Shown here in pieces: positions 9,894-16,960 of a stretch of 21,170 bases of DNA; positions within the stretch are counted from its first letter, which is position 1, and each line of letters starts with the position of its first letter. Both the position numbers and the translations under genes were made by a program. The stretch is from CAVVZJ01 sp963752755 (GTDB taxonomy: Bacteria > Planctomycetota > Planctomycetia > Isosphaerales > Isosphaeraceae), in NCBI GenBank assembly GCA_963752755.1, contig CAVVZJ010000020.1, positions 1 to 21,170 on the forward strand, read 5' to 3'. The notes under the pieces were generated by a model. The model was not told where the DNA came from, ran no database searches, and worked only from the letters and a program-made list of their open reading frames with translations.

Positions 9894-9958
9894 TATATTA
9901 CCACGTTGTTGATTGCCTTCAGGGCGAGTTGGCTGGCGGGCCGCTCGCCCTTTTTCAT
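9893..9958 (-). CDS. 21-residue leader ORF overlapping the Rep-like start
   Basis: ATG 9958 encodes MKKGERPASQLALKAINNVVI and stops with a TAG whose G is the first base of the Rep-like GTG. The ORF contains a 7-bp hairpin, and a TATATAAAA run (minus strand, 9973-9965) lies just upstream as a possible -10 region. No strong Shine-Dalgarno precedes the ATG. The arrangement of short peptide, hairpin and overlapping start resembles the translationally coupled leaders of some plasmid rep genes. Whether it is translated is inference. The longer in-frame extension of the Rep-like gene to 10055 is less likely because it runs through this region with atypical composition. Confidence 0.4.
   Translation of the reverse strand: MKKGERPASQLALKAINNVVI
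9922..9950. promoter_or_regulatory. Hairpin inside the Rep leader
   Basis: GGGCGAG (9922-9928) and CTCGCCC (9944-9950) form a 7-bp stem with a 15-nt loop. On the plus strand TTTTT follows directly, so it could end a plus-strand transcript entering from the right-to-left region. On the minus strand it falls within the leader ORF, where a ribosome could disrupt it. A role in setting replication-protein level is plausible but unproven. Confidence 0.4.
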
Positions 9959-10061
9959 TACTGCTTTTATATAGAGTGGTAGGAGCCGATTTCTCGGCTT
10001 TCTTCAGTCCCCAGGTCGTGAACGTCCCGGCGTACAGAAGGCACGGCGTCCGCAAGCGGCT

Positions 10062-10094
10062 GAGGCCAGCCCCGGTATCGCCGGGGCTGGCCTC
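10062..10094. terminator. Strong 14-bp perfect hairpin downstream of the hypothetical gene
   Basis: GAGGCCAGCCCCGG (10062-10075) pairs perfectly with CCGGGGCTGGCCTC (10081-10094) around the 5-nt loop TATCG. It lies 25 bp after the end of the minus-strand gene at 10120, the expected place for its terminator, but there is no U tract on either strand. It separates that gene from the Rep-like operon. Confidence 0.45.
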
Positions 10095-10119
10095 ATGGTT
10101 GGAATCGCTTCCGGTTGCT

Positions 10120-10638
10120 TCAGAGGCCGTAGGCGGCCAAACCCGAGCGGTCCATGCCGGCCATGCTCGTGGTCAGCCTCCAGGGGATTTGCCAGAAGAC
10201 GACCGGCGGGTTCTCGACGGGATCGATGTCGGCGAAGAACGCGGCGAGGTCGTGGCGGTGAGCCCGTGTCACGCTCACCGCGTTGAACTCTTCCCCGAGC
10301 GACTCCATGGGGATCAGGGTGATCGCCCTGGTGTCGGGAAGCTCGTCGGGGCCGTTCGTCACGGCGAACAGGACCTTCTCCACCACCTGACCACCGCAGT
10401 AGCGGCGCGCCTCCAACCGCCATACGGTCGGACACCAGACGGAGTGGTCGGAGAAGGGAGAGTTCTCGAAATCACGGATGATCGAGAGGGCCTCGCCATT
10501 GCCCAGGACCCTCGTCTCCGTGACGCGGTGCCAGGACTCGGCGAACCCGTCGTCGCGGTCGGGGTCTTCCAGGTGGGCGAGGTGGGCCTTGAGGGCGTCG
10601 GCAAACTCGGCGGATTCGAAGAACACGGCTGCATCCAT
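10120..10638 (-). CDS. Hypothetical protein, intact, 172 residues
   Basis: Uninterrupted frame starting at ATG 10638; an in-frame TGA three codons upstream fixes the maximal start. The protein begins MDAAVFFESAEFADALKAHL, is acidic and lacks signal peptide or membrane segments. It contains RDFENSPFSDHSVWCPTVWR, LEARRYCGGQVVEKVLFAVT and a Trp/Pro-rich tail PPVVFWQIPWRLT. I do not recognise a family. It is on the same strand as the Rep-like operon but separated from it by a strong hairpin and 225 bp. The upstream side is bounded by the IS701 copy, so its native promoter may have been replaced or shifted by that insertion. Confidence 0.6.
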   Translation of the reverse strand: MDAAVFFESAEFADALKAHLAHLEDPDRDDGFAESWHRVTETRVLGNGEALSIIRDFENSPFSDHSVWCPTVWRLEARRYCGGQVVEKVLFAVTNGPDELPDTRAITLIPMESLGEEFNAVSVTRAHRHDLAAFFADIDPVENPPVVFWQIPWRLTTSMAGMDRSGLAAYGL

Positions 10639-10720
10639 CGCAGGTCAATCAAGTTGCGGTCCCGAAGCAACGTCGCCCGGGATGGGGAACACCCTACTTG
10701 GACTGTCACCGATTCCACTA

Positions 10721-10747
10721 TTGCATTGATCCGACAGGGGTTATGAT
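10721..10747 (+). promoter_or_regulatory. Possible promoter of the IS701 transposase
   Basis: TTGCAT (10721-10726) and TATGAT (10742-10747) resemble -35 and -10 boxes with a short 15-bp spacer, 33 bp before the transposase ATG. GGGAGG then lies about 7 nt before that ATG. The match is modest and could be chance. Confidence 0.25.
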
Positions 10748-10780
10748 CGGAGCGGAGGAGATCCGACGGGAGGGACCGCC

Positions 10781-11938
10781 ATGTCGCTCTTGGAACACCC
10801 CGACGCCCAGGCCCTGCTGGCCGACGCCGTCGTGACCCCCGAGCAGGTCCGCGGCTGCCGGGACCGGATCGCTGGCTTCCTGCAGCGCTACCTGCCCCGC
10901 TTCTACCGCGCCGAGCAGCGGACCCACGCCACCCTCGTCATCCGCGGCCTGCTCAGCGGCCTGCAGCGAAAGACCTGCGAGCCGATCGCGGTCGAGGCCG
11001 GCGTCCACCGCAAGCCGGTCCAGAACTTCGTCGGCGCCGGCAAGTGGGACGACGAGGCCGTCATGGCCGAACTCCGCGGCCACGCCCGCGAGATGCTCGG
11101 CCACCCCGACGCGATCCTGATCCTCGACCCCAGCGGCTTCCCCAAGGCCGGGACCGAGTCGTGCGGGGTGGCCCGGCAGTGGTGCGGCCGGCTCGGCAAG
11201 CAGGACAACTGCCAACTCGGCGTCTTCCTCGCCTACGCCGCCCCCGGCGGGTATGCCCCCCTGGACCGTCGGCTCTACCTGCCCAAAGACTGGGCGGACG
11301 ACCCGGCCCGCCGCGCCCAGTGCCACGTCCCCGAGGCCGTGACCTTCAAGGAGTCGTGGCGGATCGCCGTCGATCTCCTGAAGCGGTGCCGCAAGGACCT
11401 GCCCCACGCCTGGGTCACCGGCGACGACGAGATGGGCCGCCCGGCGGATTTCCGCGCCTGGCTGCGGCACAACGGCGAGCGCTACGTCCTCGACGTGCCG
11501 TGCAACACGAACGTCCGCGACCTGGAACGCCGGCGCCCCCCGCGGCGCCGCGCCGGCCGGGGCCGCAAGCGGGAGGTGCCGTTCTGTCGCGCCGACGCCT
11601 GGGCGGCGCGACAACCGGACGCGCGGTGGACCCGGCTGACGGTCCGCGACGGCGAGCGGGGGCCGCTCCAGGTCGACGCCATGGCCGTGCGAGTGCGGAC
11701 CAAGGAAGACCGGCGGGTCGGGCCGGAGGAGCGCCTGGTGGTGACGCGGACGGTCGAGGCAAAGCCCCGGATCGATTACTCGCTGAGCAACGCCGGCCCT
11801 GAAGTGCCGCTGTCCGAGTTGGTCCGGGTCCGGTTCACGCGGCACCGGATCGAGGAGGTGTTCGGCGCGGCGAAGGGGGAAGTCGGGCTGGGGCAGTACG
11901 AGGTGCGGAGCTGGGTGGGGTGGGATTGCCACTCATAA
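10781..11938 (+). pseudogene. IS701-family transposase, N-terminal 381 residues (C-terminus severed by insertion)
   Basis: DDE transposase. The core starts with ILILDPSGFPKAGTESCGVA then RQWCGRLGKQDNCQLGVFLA, the standard IS701 block, with the first catalytic Asp about residue 116. The second Asp (about 215) is in WVTGDDEMGR. The Glu (about 358) is in RHRIEEVFGAAKGEVGLGQY. Reading ends EVRSWVGW then DCHS and TAA, where the last four residues come from the inserted element. All three catalytic residues are therefore on this fragment; only about 80 C-terminal residues are lost. The frame has no indel over 1.1 kb, unlike its neighbours. ATG 10781 has GGGAGG about 7 nt upstream. Confidence 0.9.
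11920..11923. repeat. Left GTGG direct repeat / insertion junction
   Basis: GTGG here and GTGG at 14501-14504 are the only shared bases at the two junctions. Joining them restores the transposase reading frame from TGG (Trp) to CAC CAC CAC (His). The serine-recombinase crossover dinucleotide probably lies within these four bases. Confidence 0.65.
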
Positions 11939-12081
11939 CGCCTCCATTGTCACAGCTCATCGACCCTTCGACTGGGGCTGGAGTCTCGAACCGATCGAGG
12001 ACGGCCCCGATTCTGCGTCCTGGCGATTGGGAGTGGTCAGCGCGACCGGATGCGCGACGATGCCTCGATGCGACCGGGCCT

Positions 12082-14184
12082 TCAGCCTGGCCAATCGCCT
12101 CCGCTCCCCGGCATCAGCCCAGAGGATCCATCGGCTCGGCCCCGGCGTCTTCCGCGCCGGACCCAGCCCTTCACGACCCATTCACGGAGCTTGATCTCGG
12201 GCACTTGCAGCTCGCTGGCCAGGTCCGGGAGCCACCACTCGTCTGGGCCGAGTTGCGCCGCGGCGATCGCGGCGCCGGTCAGGCCGTAGCGGGACAGGAG
12301 CCGCCGCACCAGCTCCGGGGTGTAGTCGCCGCGTCCCCTCGGGGTGCGGAACCCCTCCCGGTTGAGGTCCTCCGCGATCTGGGGCGCCGTCCGGCCCGCA
12401 CGGCGGCCTTCGGCGAGTCGGCTCACGAGCCGGTCGAGATCCCGCAGTTGCGCGTAGACGCGGACGGGGCGGACGACCTCATGGCGGCTCGTGAAGCCAC
12501 CCTTCCAGTGAATGATCGCGTCCACATATTCGCTGTCACTCTTGACGTGCACCACGACGCGTTCCACCAGCAGCCGGATGATCTCCTTGCGGTCCGAGGC
12601 GGACGTCCCGGGGGCCGCCCACAGCGCCGGGATGTCGTCGGACAGGGCCAGGATCCGGGCACGCTCGCCCTCGCTCAGCCGCGTCGGCTGGGACCGCAGG
12701 AAGCGGTCATACTCGTCCTCCAGTTCGCGTTGATGGCGGAGGGCCTCCTCCCAGCGCCGTTCCAGGGTGCGGGCGACCAGGCGATTCTCCGGCTCGACGG
12801 CCTGGTATTGCCGCTCGGCCCGCTCGGATTCGTATCGCGCCCGTTCCAGCTGCTGCTCCCAATGGCGATGGAGTCGCCCGCGTTCCTGCTCGATGGCGTC
12901 GATCGCCTGCAGGCTCAGCTCCAGGGTCGCGGGCTCCAGGGCCCGGAGGACCTGCTGGCTCACCAGTTCGTCGATCGCCTCCGCCTTCAGCCCGTAGCAG
13001 ACCTGCTCCTTCGCCTCGTGCAGGTGGCGCACGCAGCTATATCGCGCCCGGCCCCGGCCCTGGTAGGAGACGGACAGCCGTCGCCCGCACGTCCCGCAGA
13101 TCAGCAGGCCCGTCAGCAACGCCGCCCCGGTGCGGGGTGACCCCGTGGCATCGGGCCGGGAGCGGTTCTGCCGGAGCCGCTCCAGGTTGGCGAGGTAACG
13201 CTCCCAGCTGATGTAGCGGGGGATCCGGTCCGGAATCAGCACCTTCCACTCCGACATCGGGACGAACCGCTGTACGGGGCGACCTCGCCCCGAGGTCGTC
13301 CTCCGCGGGTCGCAGGGGCGGCGCCCGTACGCATACGCGCCCGCGTAAATTGGGTTGTGGAGCACATCCCTCAGCGTGGGCAGCGACGGCCGCCGCCATT
13401 CCAGCTGGCCGCGCCGCGGCCCGTGGTGCGGCCGGATGCCCAGGCGGATGCCGTGACGCACCAGGTAGTGGAACAGGGCCCAGAGGGTGCCCAGTTCGTC
13501 GAACTTGTCGAAGATCAGCTGCACGACCTCACGGGCCTGCTCGTCCGGGTCCAGGGCCACCTCGCCGGAGGGCAACTTGACGTACCCGAGCGGGACGTTG
13601 GGGAACAGCTCACCGCGTTCGGCCTTGTGGATCCGGCCGCGGTCGAGGCGATTCCGCATCGTCCAGAGCTCATATTCGCTCATGGTCCCCTTCAGCCCGA
13701 GCAAGAGCCTGTCGTTGGAATCGGTCGGGTCGTAGACACCGTCCTGATCGGCCAGCAGCGTCCCGAACAGGGCGCACACCTCCAGCAGATGATGCCAATC
13801 CTTCGACGAGCGGGACAGGCGGCTCATCTCCAGGCCCAGGATCAGCCCGACGTGGTCCATGGTCAACTCGGCCACGAGGCGTTGATAGCCGGACCGATGC
13901 TCGGCGGACTTGCCGCTCTGCCCCTGATCCTCGTCGATGATCAGGACCCGCTCCTCGGGCCACCCCAGCGCCCGGGCGTGGCCGGCGAGGGCGTACTGCC
14001 GCTCCCGCGACTCCTGGTGCTCCAGCACCTGGTGCGGGCTGGACTGCCGGACATAGACGATGGCCAGGCGGTCGAGGTGCCGATCCCGGATCTTAATCGA
14101 TCGCAAGCCGCTGGCGGCCGGGATCGCCGCGGACGTCCCCGCCGCGGGCTGGGGTCTTGCCGGCGTGGCTTCAAGGCCGCTCAT
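12082..14184 (-). CDS. Large serine recombinase (resolvase / recombinase / zinc-ribbon domains)
   Basis: Intact 700-residue site-specific DNA recombinase. The resolvase domain (about residues 40-185) has the nucleophile Ser48 in IVYVRQSSPHQ, then DEDQGQSGKSAEHRSGYQRL and GLEMSRLSRSSKDWH. The recombinase domain (about 200-340) includes GELFPNVPLGY and LRDVLHNPIYAGAYAYGR. A zinc ribbon follows, LICGTCGRRLSVSYQGRGRA with YSCVRH and a later Cys. Next come a long Glu/Arg-rich coiled coil (about 430-500) and an unusual C-terminal tail with WWLPDLASELQVPEIKLREW, which looks like a MerR-type helix-turn-helix. The ATG at 14184 overlaps the upstream small gene's stop by 14 bases. No indels in 2.1 kb, in contrast to most of the window. 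It presumably moved the nested element into the IS701 gene. Confidence 0.95.
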   Translation of the reverse strand: MSGLEATPARPQPAAGTSAAIPAASGLRSIKIRDRHLDRLAIVYVRQSSPHQVLEHQESRERQYALAGHARALGWPEERVLIIDEDQGQSGKSAEHRSGYQRLVAELTMDHVGLILGLEMSRLSRSSKDWHHLLEVCALFGTLLADQDGVYDPTDSNDRLLLGLKGTMSEYELWTMRNRLDRGRIHKAERGELFPNVPLGYVKLPSGEVALDPDEQAREVVQLIFDKFDELGTLWALFHYLVRHGIRLGIRPHHGPRRGQLEWRRPSLPTLRDVLHNPIYAGAYAYGRRPCDPRRTTSGRGRPVQRFVPMSEWKVLIPDRIPRYISWERYLANLERLRQNRSRPDATGSPRTGAALLTGLLICGTCGRRLSVSYQGRGRARYSCVRHLHEAKEQVCYGLKAEAIDELVSQQVLRALEPATLELSLQAIDAIEQERGRLHRHWEQQLERARYESERAERQYQAVEPENRLVARTLERRWEEALRHQRELEDEYDRFLRSQPTRLSEGERARILALSDDIPALWAAPGTSASDRKEIIRLLVERVVVHVKSDSEYVDAIIHWKGGFTSRHEVVRPVRVYAQLRDLDRLVSRLAEGRRAGRTAPQIAEDLNREGFRTPRGRGDYTPELVRRLLSRYGLTGAAIAAAQLGPDEWWLPDLASELQVPEIKLREWVVKGWVRRGRRRGRADGSSGLMPGSGGDWPG

Positions 14185-14362
14185 TGGCCACCTCCCTCAT
14201 GCCCGGTGTCGAGGCGAGTTGCTGGGCGACGACACGGCCGAGGGTCCGGAGCAACTGCTGGCGATCTTCGACGGGCAGGGCTCGCCAGAGCTGTGTCAGG
14301 AGGAGCTGGGGTACTGGCCGGGATCGGCGCGGGGGGACGAGCTCGATGTTGGGAAGTCGCAT
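14171..14362 (-). CDS. 63-residue companion protein of the serine recombinase
   Basis: ATG 14362 is preceded by AGGAGG at 6 nt, a better ribosome site than the longer start at 14407. The protein reads MRLPNIELVPPRRSRPVPQL then LLTQLWRALPVEDRQQLLRT, and ends MREVANERP. It is Arg/Pro-rich at the front with a helical middle (about residues 18-45). Its stop overlaps the recombinase start by 14 bases, so the two are translationally coupled. A small gene before such recombinases suggests a directionality or regulatory factor; that is inference from position, and no family is recognised. Confidence 0.65.
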   Translation of the reverse strand: MRLPNIELVPPRRSRPVPQLLLTQLWRALPVEDRQQLLRTLGRVVAQQLASTPGMREVANERP

Positions 14363-14500
14363 GGGAGTCCTCCTTGTGGAGACGGTTGCCGGCGCGCGTC
14401 GCACCACCGGGCGAGGCTCAAGAGCGCCGACAGCCCGATTATGGGCAGATCTGGAGGGAACCGACGAGATGTTACTTCATAGGGATTGTGTTGGTCTCTC

Positions 14501-14504
14501 GTGG
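14501..14504. repeat. Right GTGG direct repeat / insertion junction
   Basis: This is the partner of the copy at 11920-11923. To the right the sequence continues as CAC CAC CAC ATG ACG, in phase with the severed transposase. Confidence 0.65.
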
Positions 14505-14781
14505 CACCACCACATGACGTTGTCACTCTTGGCGCTGTGGTTCCTGATCCTGGAGGCGGGTCGGGGGGAAAAAACGCCGGCCGTGACGGTGTCGCAGGTG
14601 CGAGCGGGCCTGGCGTTGATCCTGCACCGGGCCAGCCGCTGCGACGTCCCGTCCCGTGTGGCGCGGGAGAGGACGCGACGGCTGGAGCGAAACGAGGTCG
14701 GCAAGCGAATTCTATCACTACAAGGCACGTAAGCAACTGGCACCGTTGAAGATCAGTTCGCACGAGCGGCTCAGACAGTAG
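14505..14781 (+). pseudogene. IS701-family transposase, severed C-terminal part
   Basis: The reading begins HHHMTLSLLALWFLILEAGR, then GEKTPAVTVSQVRAGLALIL, matching the conserved end of IS701-family transposases. It fits directly onto the WVGW at which the N-terminal fragment stops. One shift near 14705 is needed to reach the expected end FYHYKARKQLAPLKISSH, giving a TAG at 14779-14781; without it the frame stops at 14732. There is no start codon of its own here, so it is a remnant. Confidence 0.85.
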
Positions 14782-14787
14782 AAATAA

Positions 14788-15173
14788 CGTCTTCCTCTGC
14801 TCAGCTTTGGCAGTCGATGCGATCCGGGAGACGCTCAACAGATCCTTGGGGCCCACCAACCCCCCGTCCTCGCCTGGAGCCGTGGCAATAGCGCCATCGT
14901 CGTCCTCTCGGTGGAGTCAACAACGACGGAAGGGCGGACGACCGAGAATCCGGACTGGAATGAGGACCGACGCATCGCCGAAGCCTGCAGACCGGCATGC
15001 ATACCGATTACGCTGATCTTGCCAGGGCTTTGAATAAAAAGATGCACGAAGTCAAGCGGGCGATCGACCGCCATCGGAAACGCGCGGAAAAACTCGTCGC
15101 CCGAGGCCGACGAAGGGGACTGAGGTTTTTCCGTCACCGGAAATGCACCTCCGGCATCCCCTTTCATTCGTAG
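14788..15173 (+). pseudogene. Unassigned coding remnant between IS701 and IS5 copies
   Basis: The 425 bases between the two insertion sequences show strong third-position GC in one plus-strand frame (14788 to a TGA near 15032), with AQQILGAHQPPVLAWSRGN and NPDWNEDRRIAEACRPACIP. It seems to continue in another frame from ATG 14997 or after a shift, as YADLARALNKKMHEVKRAI and AEKLVARGRRRGL, ending at TAG 15171. The last part is a basic helical tail. No start codon is visible for the first part. It may be the 3' part of a gene cut by the IS701 insertion, though no matching 5' part is visible left of 10.7 kb. I recognise no family. Confidence 0.35.
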
Positions 15174-15206
15174 GACTTCCGCGACAAAAGGCTGGAAATA
15201 CTCGAC

Positions 15207-15227
15207 GGAAAAACTGAGTGACTGTCC
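15207..15227 (+). repeat. IS5 terminal inverted repeat, left
   Basis: This 21-nt end shares GGAAA, CTGAG and CTGTCC, in order, with the complement of the other end. It lies 12 bp beyond the transposase stop. Confidence 0.6.
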
Positions 15228-15238
15228 CAGAAGTGGAA

Positions 15239-16051
15239 TCAGGCCGCCTCTCGGTAGCGGAACTCGGGGTCCGCCCCGGAGGGCCGCAGGCGGTGGAGCA
15301 TCAATTGGATCATCGCCAGCTTCACGAACGACTTAGACAGCGTGCTCCTCTCCCGGTCCACGCTCAGCCGCCGGCGGCGCCTCAACCAGGCCAACGTCCG
15401 CTCGACCGTCCAGCGGATCGGCAGCTTCACCCAACCCCGCTGCCCTCGGGGCGGCGGATGATCGCAGGTCCCACTTCGCGTGCTCATCGACCCACTCGTA
15501 GAGCTTGAAGTTGCGATACTTCGCGTCGGCGAACATCCGCCGGACCCTACCCATCGGCTGGTCCACCAGCCGGGAGAACAGCGTCGGGGCCGCCGCGGCG
15601 TCGTCGACGGAGGCGGCCGTCACCACGACCGCCAGCAGCAACCCCATGCGATCGACGACGGGTCGCTTTCCCCGTCGACCTTGGCATTGTCGCGGCCCCG
15701 CCGCTCGCCGCCAGGAGGCGTCGACCGACTGGCTGTCGACGCTGGCGGTGGTGCGGGGGTGGTAGGGCTTCTCCGCGGCGCGGACCTTCGTGCGGAGCCG
15801 GTCGTGGATCTTTTCGAGGGTGCCGTCGGACCGCCACCGGTCGAAGTATCGCCAGACGGTGCTCTTGGGCGGGAAATCCCCGGGAAGCAGCGCCACTGGC
15901 AGCCGGTGCGGAGGATGTAGAAGATGGCATCGACGACGTGGCGCAGGTCAGTCTTGCGGGGCCGCCCGCCGGGTCGGGCGGCGGGGGGATATGGTTCGAT
16001 CAGGAGCCACTGCTCGTCGGTGAGGTCGCTGGGGTAGTGGTGTACTCGCAT
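15239..16051 (-). pseudogene. IS5-family transposase (frameshifted)
   Basis: DDE transposase of about 271 codons. It starts at ATG 16051, with AGGAGGGG just upstream, reading YPSDLTDEQWLLIEPYPP and VVDAIFYILRTGCQWRCFPG. After a shift near 15885 it continues DFPPKSTVWRYFDRWRSDGT. The first catalytic Asp is in SVDSQSVD, the second in FADAKYRNFKLYEWV, and the Glu in RWTVERTLAWLRRRRRLSVD. The end is FVKLAMIQLMLHRLRPSG and a short tail. Further shifts are needed near 15700 and 15465. All three catalytic residues are present once frames are joined, so the copy may be intact in reality. Confidence 0.85.
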
Positions 16052-16091
16052 ACCCCTCCTACGCCACTCAACACTCTGATGTTCCCCTTAT

Positions 16092-16113
16092 GGACAGATT
16101 TCTCAGAGTTTCC
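16092..16113 (-). repeat. IS5 terminal inverted repeat, right
   Basis: This 22-nt end is the imperfect inverse of 15207-15227. It lies about 40 bp before the transposase start, leaving room for a promoter inside the end. Confidence 0.6.
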
Positions 16114-16182
16114 ATTCCGTCGCTGAGAATCCGGGATAGGAACGGTAAGCGTTAGCCCGTGAACATGATCCCGGAGGCTCAA

Positions 16183-16416
16183 ATGACAACATCGGCTCTC
16201 GAAACGTATCAATCAACTCGCCGTCTGATTGACGCCCGCGAAGTCGCCCGCCTGCTCGGGTGCTCCTGGCGAACGGTCTATCGCCACGCCGACATGGGCC
16301 GCATCCCGTTCGGGATGAAACTCGGGGATCGCTTCGACGATGGGACGCCGCCGAACTGGAAGGCTTCATCGCCAGCGGATGCAAGCCGCCCAAGGGGCAG
16401 GGGGCTCGACGCATGA
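16183..16416 (+). CDS. Excisionase/AlpA-type helix-turn-helix protein (frameshifted in the C-terminal third)
   Basis: Small DNA-binding protein of about 77 residues. LIDAREVARLLGCSWRTVYR followed by HADMGRIPFGMKLGDRF is the standard HTH_17/excisionase fold. The expected wing and tail, RWDAAELEGFIASGCKPPKG, appears in another frame after about 16338. ATG 16183 is preceded by CGGAGG at 5-6 nt. The TGA at 16414-16416 forms an ATGA overlap with the next gene, matching the style of this operon, but reaching it needs a second, compensating shift in the G-rich stretch near 16390. In integrated elements such proteins bind att or regulatory DNA and direct excision or activate downstream genes. The integrase is at the far end of the same block. 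Confidence 0.75.
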   Translation: MTTSALETYQSTRRLIDAREVARLLGCSWRTVYRHADMGRIPFGMKLGDRFDDGTPPNWKASSPADASRPRGRGLDA

Positions 16417-16898
16417 GCAACCCCGACGACCAACAAGACCGGGCAAGCGGAAGGGGACGCTCCGAAAGCGTCGGGCGACTTCCCGCGTCGAGCGTCGGCA
16501 CCGCGTTCTGGTGCGGCGGGTCCAGCGGGGCTTCGTCCGTTACCTGATGAAGCACTCGGAGGGGACCACCGACGCCATCCGTGACGTGCTCGCCATCCCC
16601 GATAGCGCGGGCACGGCCTTCTGGGGGGCGGCGGTGCTGGGACTCGGCGCTCGACCGGATCATCCGCCGCGTCGGGTTCGTGGTGTCGAGTCGGCCCGAA
16701 CGGCACGGATGCTGGATCGGGGAATGGACGCTCGCCGTCGATCACGAACGAGCCCGCCAATGGCTCGCCACCCATGCCGAGCTACGGGATGGAGAAGGGC
16801 CGGACGACGACTTCGGGGCGGCTTGCACGGCACCCCCGAAACCGCCGACTCCGGCCCCCCTCGCCCCGTCCGTCACGAATCAACCTCGCCTCTTCTGA
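16413..16898 (+). CDS. Hypothetical protein, possibly winged-helix (two frameshifts)
   Basis: The gene begins at ATG 16413 (MSNPDDQQDR), overlapping the previous stop. The best coding signal is RYLMKHSEGTTDAIRDVLAI then PDSAGTAFWGAAVLGLGA (16540-16645), followed in another frame by LDRIIRRVGFVVSSRPERHG, CWIGEWTLAVDHERARQWLA and the tail VTNQPRLF. The two shifts, one between about 16440 and 16500 and one near 16645, cancel to an overall 162 codons. The helix, helix and beta-hairpin pattern in the second half suggests a winged helix. I recognise no named family. Its position between the excisionase and DUF669 suggests an early element gene. Confidence 0.5.
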
Positions 16899-16905
16899 AG
16901 GCAAG

Positions 16906-16930
16906 GCCCATCGGGTTCAGACCGATGGGC
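16906..16930 (+). terminator. Hairpin between the hypothetical gene and DUF669
   Basis: GCCCATCGG (16906-16914) and CCGATGGGC (16922-16930) form a 9-bp perfect stem with a 7-nt loop, starting 7 bp after the previous stop. No U run follows. It is the one place in the operon where genes are separated rather than overlapping, so it may partly terminate or stabilise the transcript. Confidence 0.4.
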
Positions 16931-16960
16931 TTCACCCCAAACCACCGGAGTTATCGTCCA

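Larger units (their letters stand above)
11924..14504 (-). mobile_element. 2.58-kb serine-recombinase transposon nested in the IS701 transposase
   Basis: The insert contains only two overlapping minus-strand genes, a 63-residue protein and a 700-residue serine recombinase, plus about 160 bp and 140 bp of non-coding ends. The ends lack inverted repeats, as expected of large-serine-recombinase elements, and the host sequence is duplicated for at most four bases (GTGG). I see no cargo gene. Boundaries come directly from the interrupted transposase reading frame, so they are accurate to within the GTGG repeat. Confidence 0.8.
10700..14785 (+). mobile_element. IS701-family insertion sequence, split by a nested element (ends approximate)
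   Basis: The two halves of one IS701-family transposase gene flank a 2.58-kb serine-recombinase element. Removing that insert rejoins WVGW with HHHMTLSLLALWF, the standard C-terminal run of this family, so the IS was once a single unit of roughly 1.5 kb. I could not fix the outer ends. A weak ACTGTC match exists between about 10702 and the complement of about 14774-14779, too short to define terminal repeats, and no convincing target duplication was seen. Confidence 0.7.
15207..16113 (-). mobile_element. IS5-family insertion sequence, about 907 bp
   Basis: The element contains one minus-strand DDE transposase gene and is bounded by imperfect inverted repeats of the form GGAAAnnCTGAG then A and CTGTCC. 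The length is typical for small IS5-group elements. A target-site duplication is not evident: the flanks are CGAC on the left and ATTC on the right. Confidence 0.75.

Noticed and set aside
9922..9955. Plus-strand intrinsic terminator as the only role of the hairpin
   Set aside because: It has a T5 run on the plus strand, but no plus-strand gene ends there. A role in the minus-strand leader is at least as likely, so it was listed as regulatory.
12000..14500. Long plus-strand open frames opposite the serine recombinase
   Set aside because: They are mirror frames of a high-GC gene. They lack family motifs, whereas the minus strand has full resolvase, recombinase and zinc-ribbon motifs.
15201..16121. 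Longer IS5 ends sharing CGACGGAA on both sides
   Set aside because: The shared bases need a 5-base gap to align with the internal repeat, so I kept the shorter, better aligned ends.
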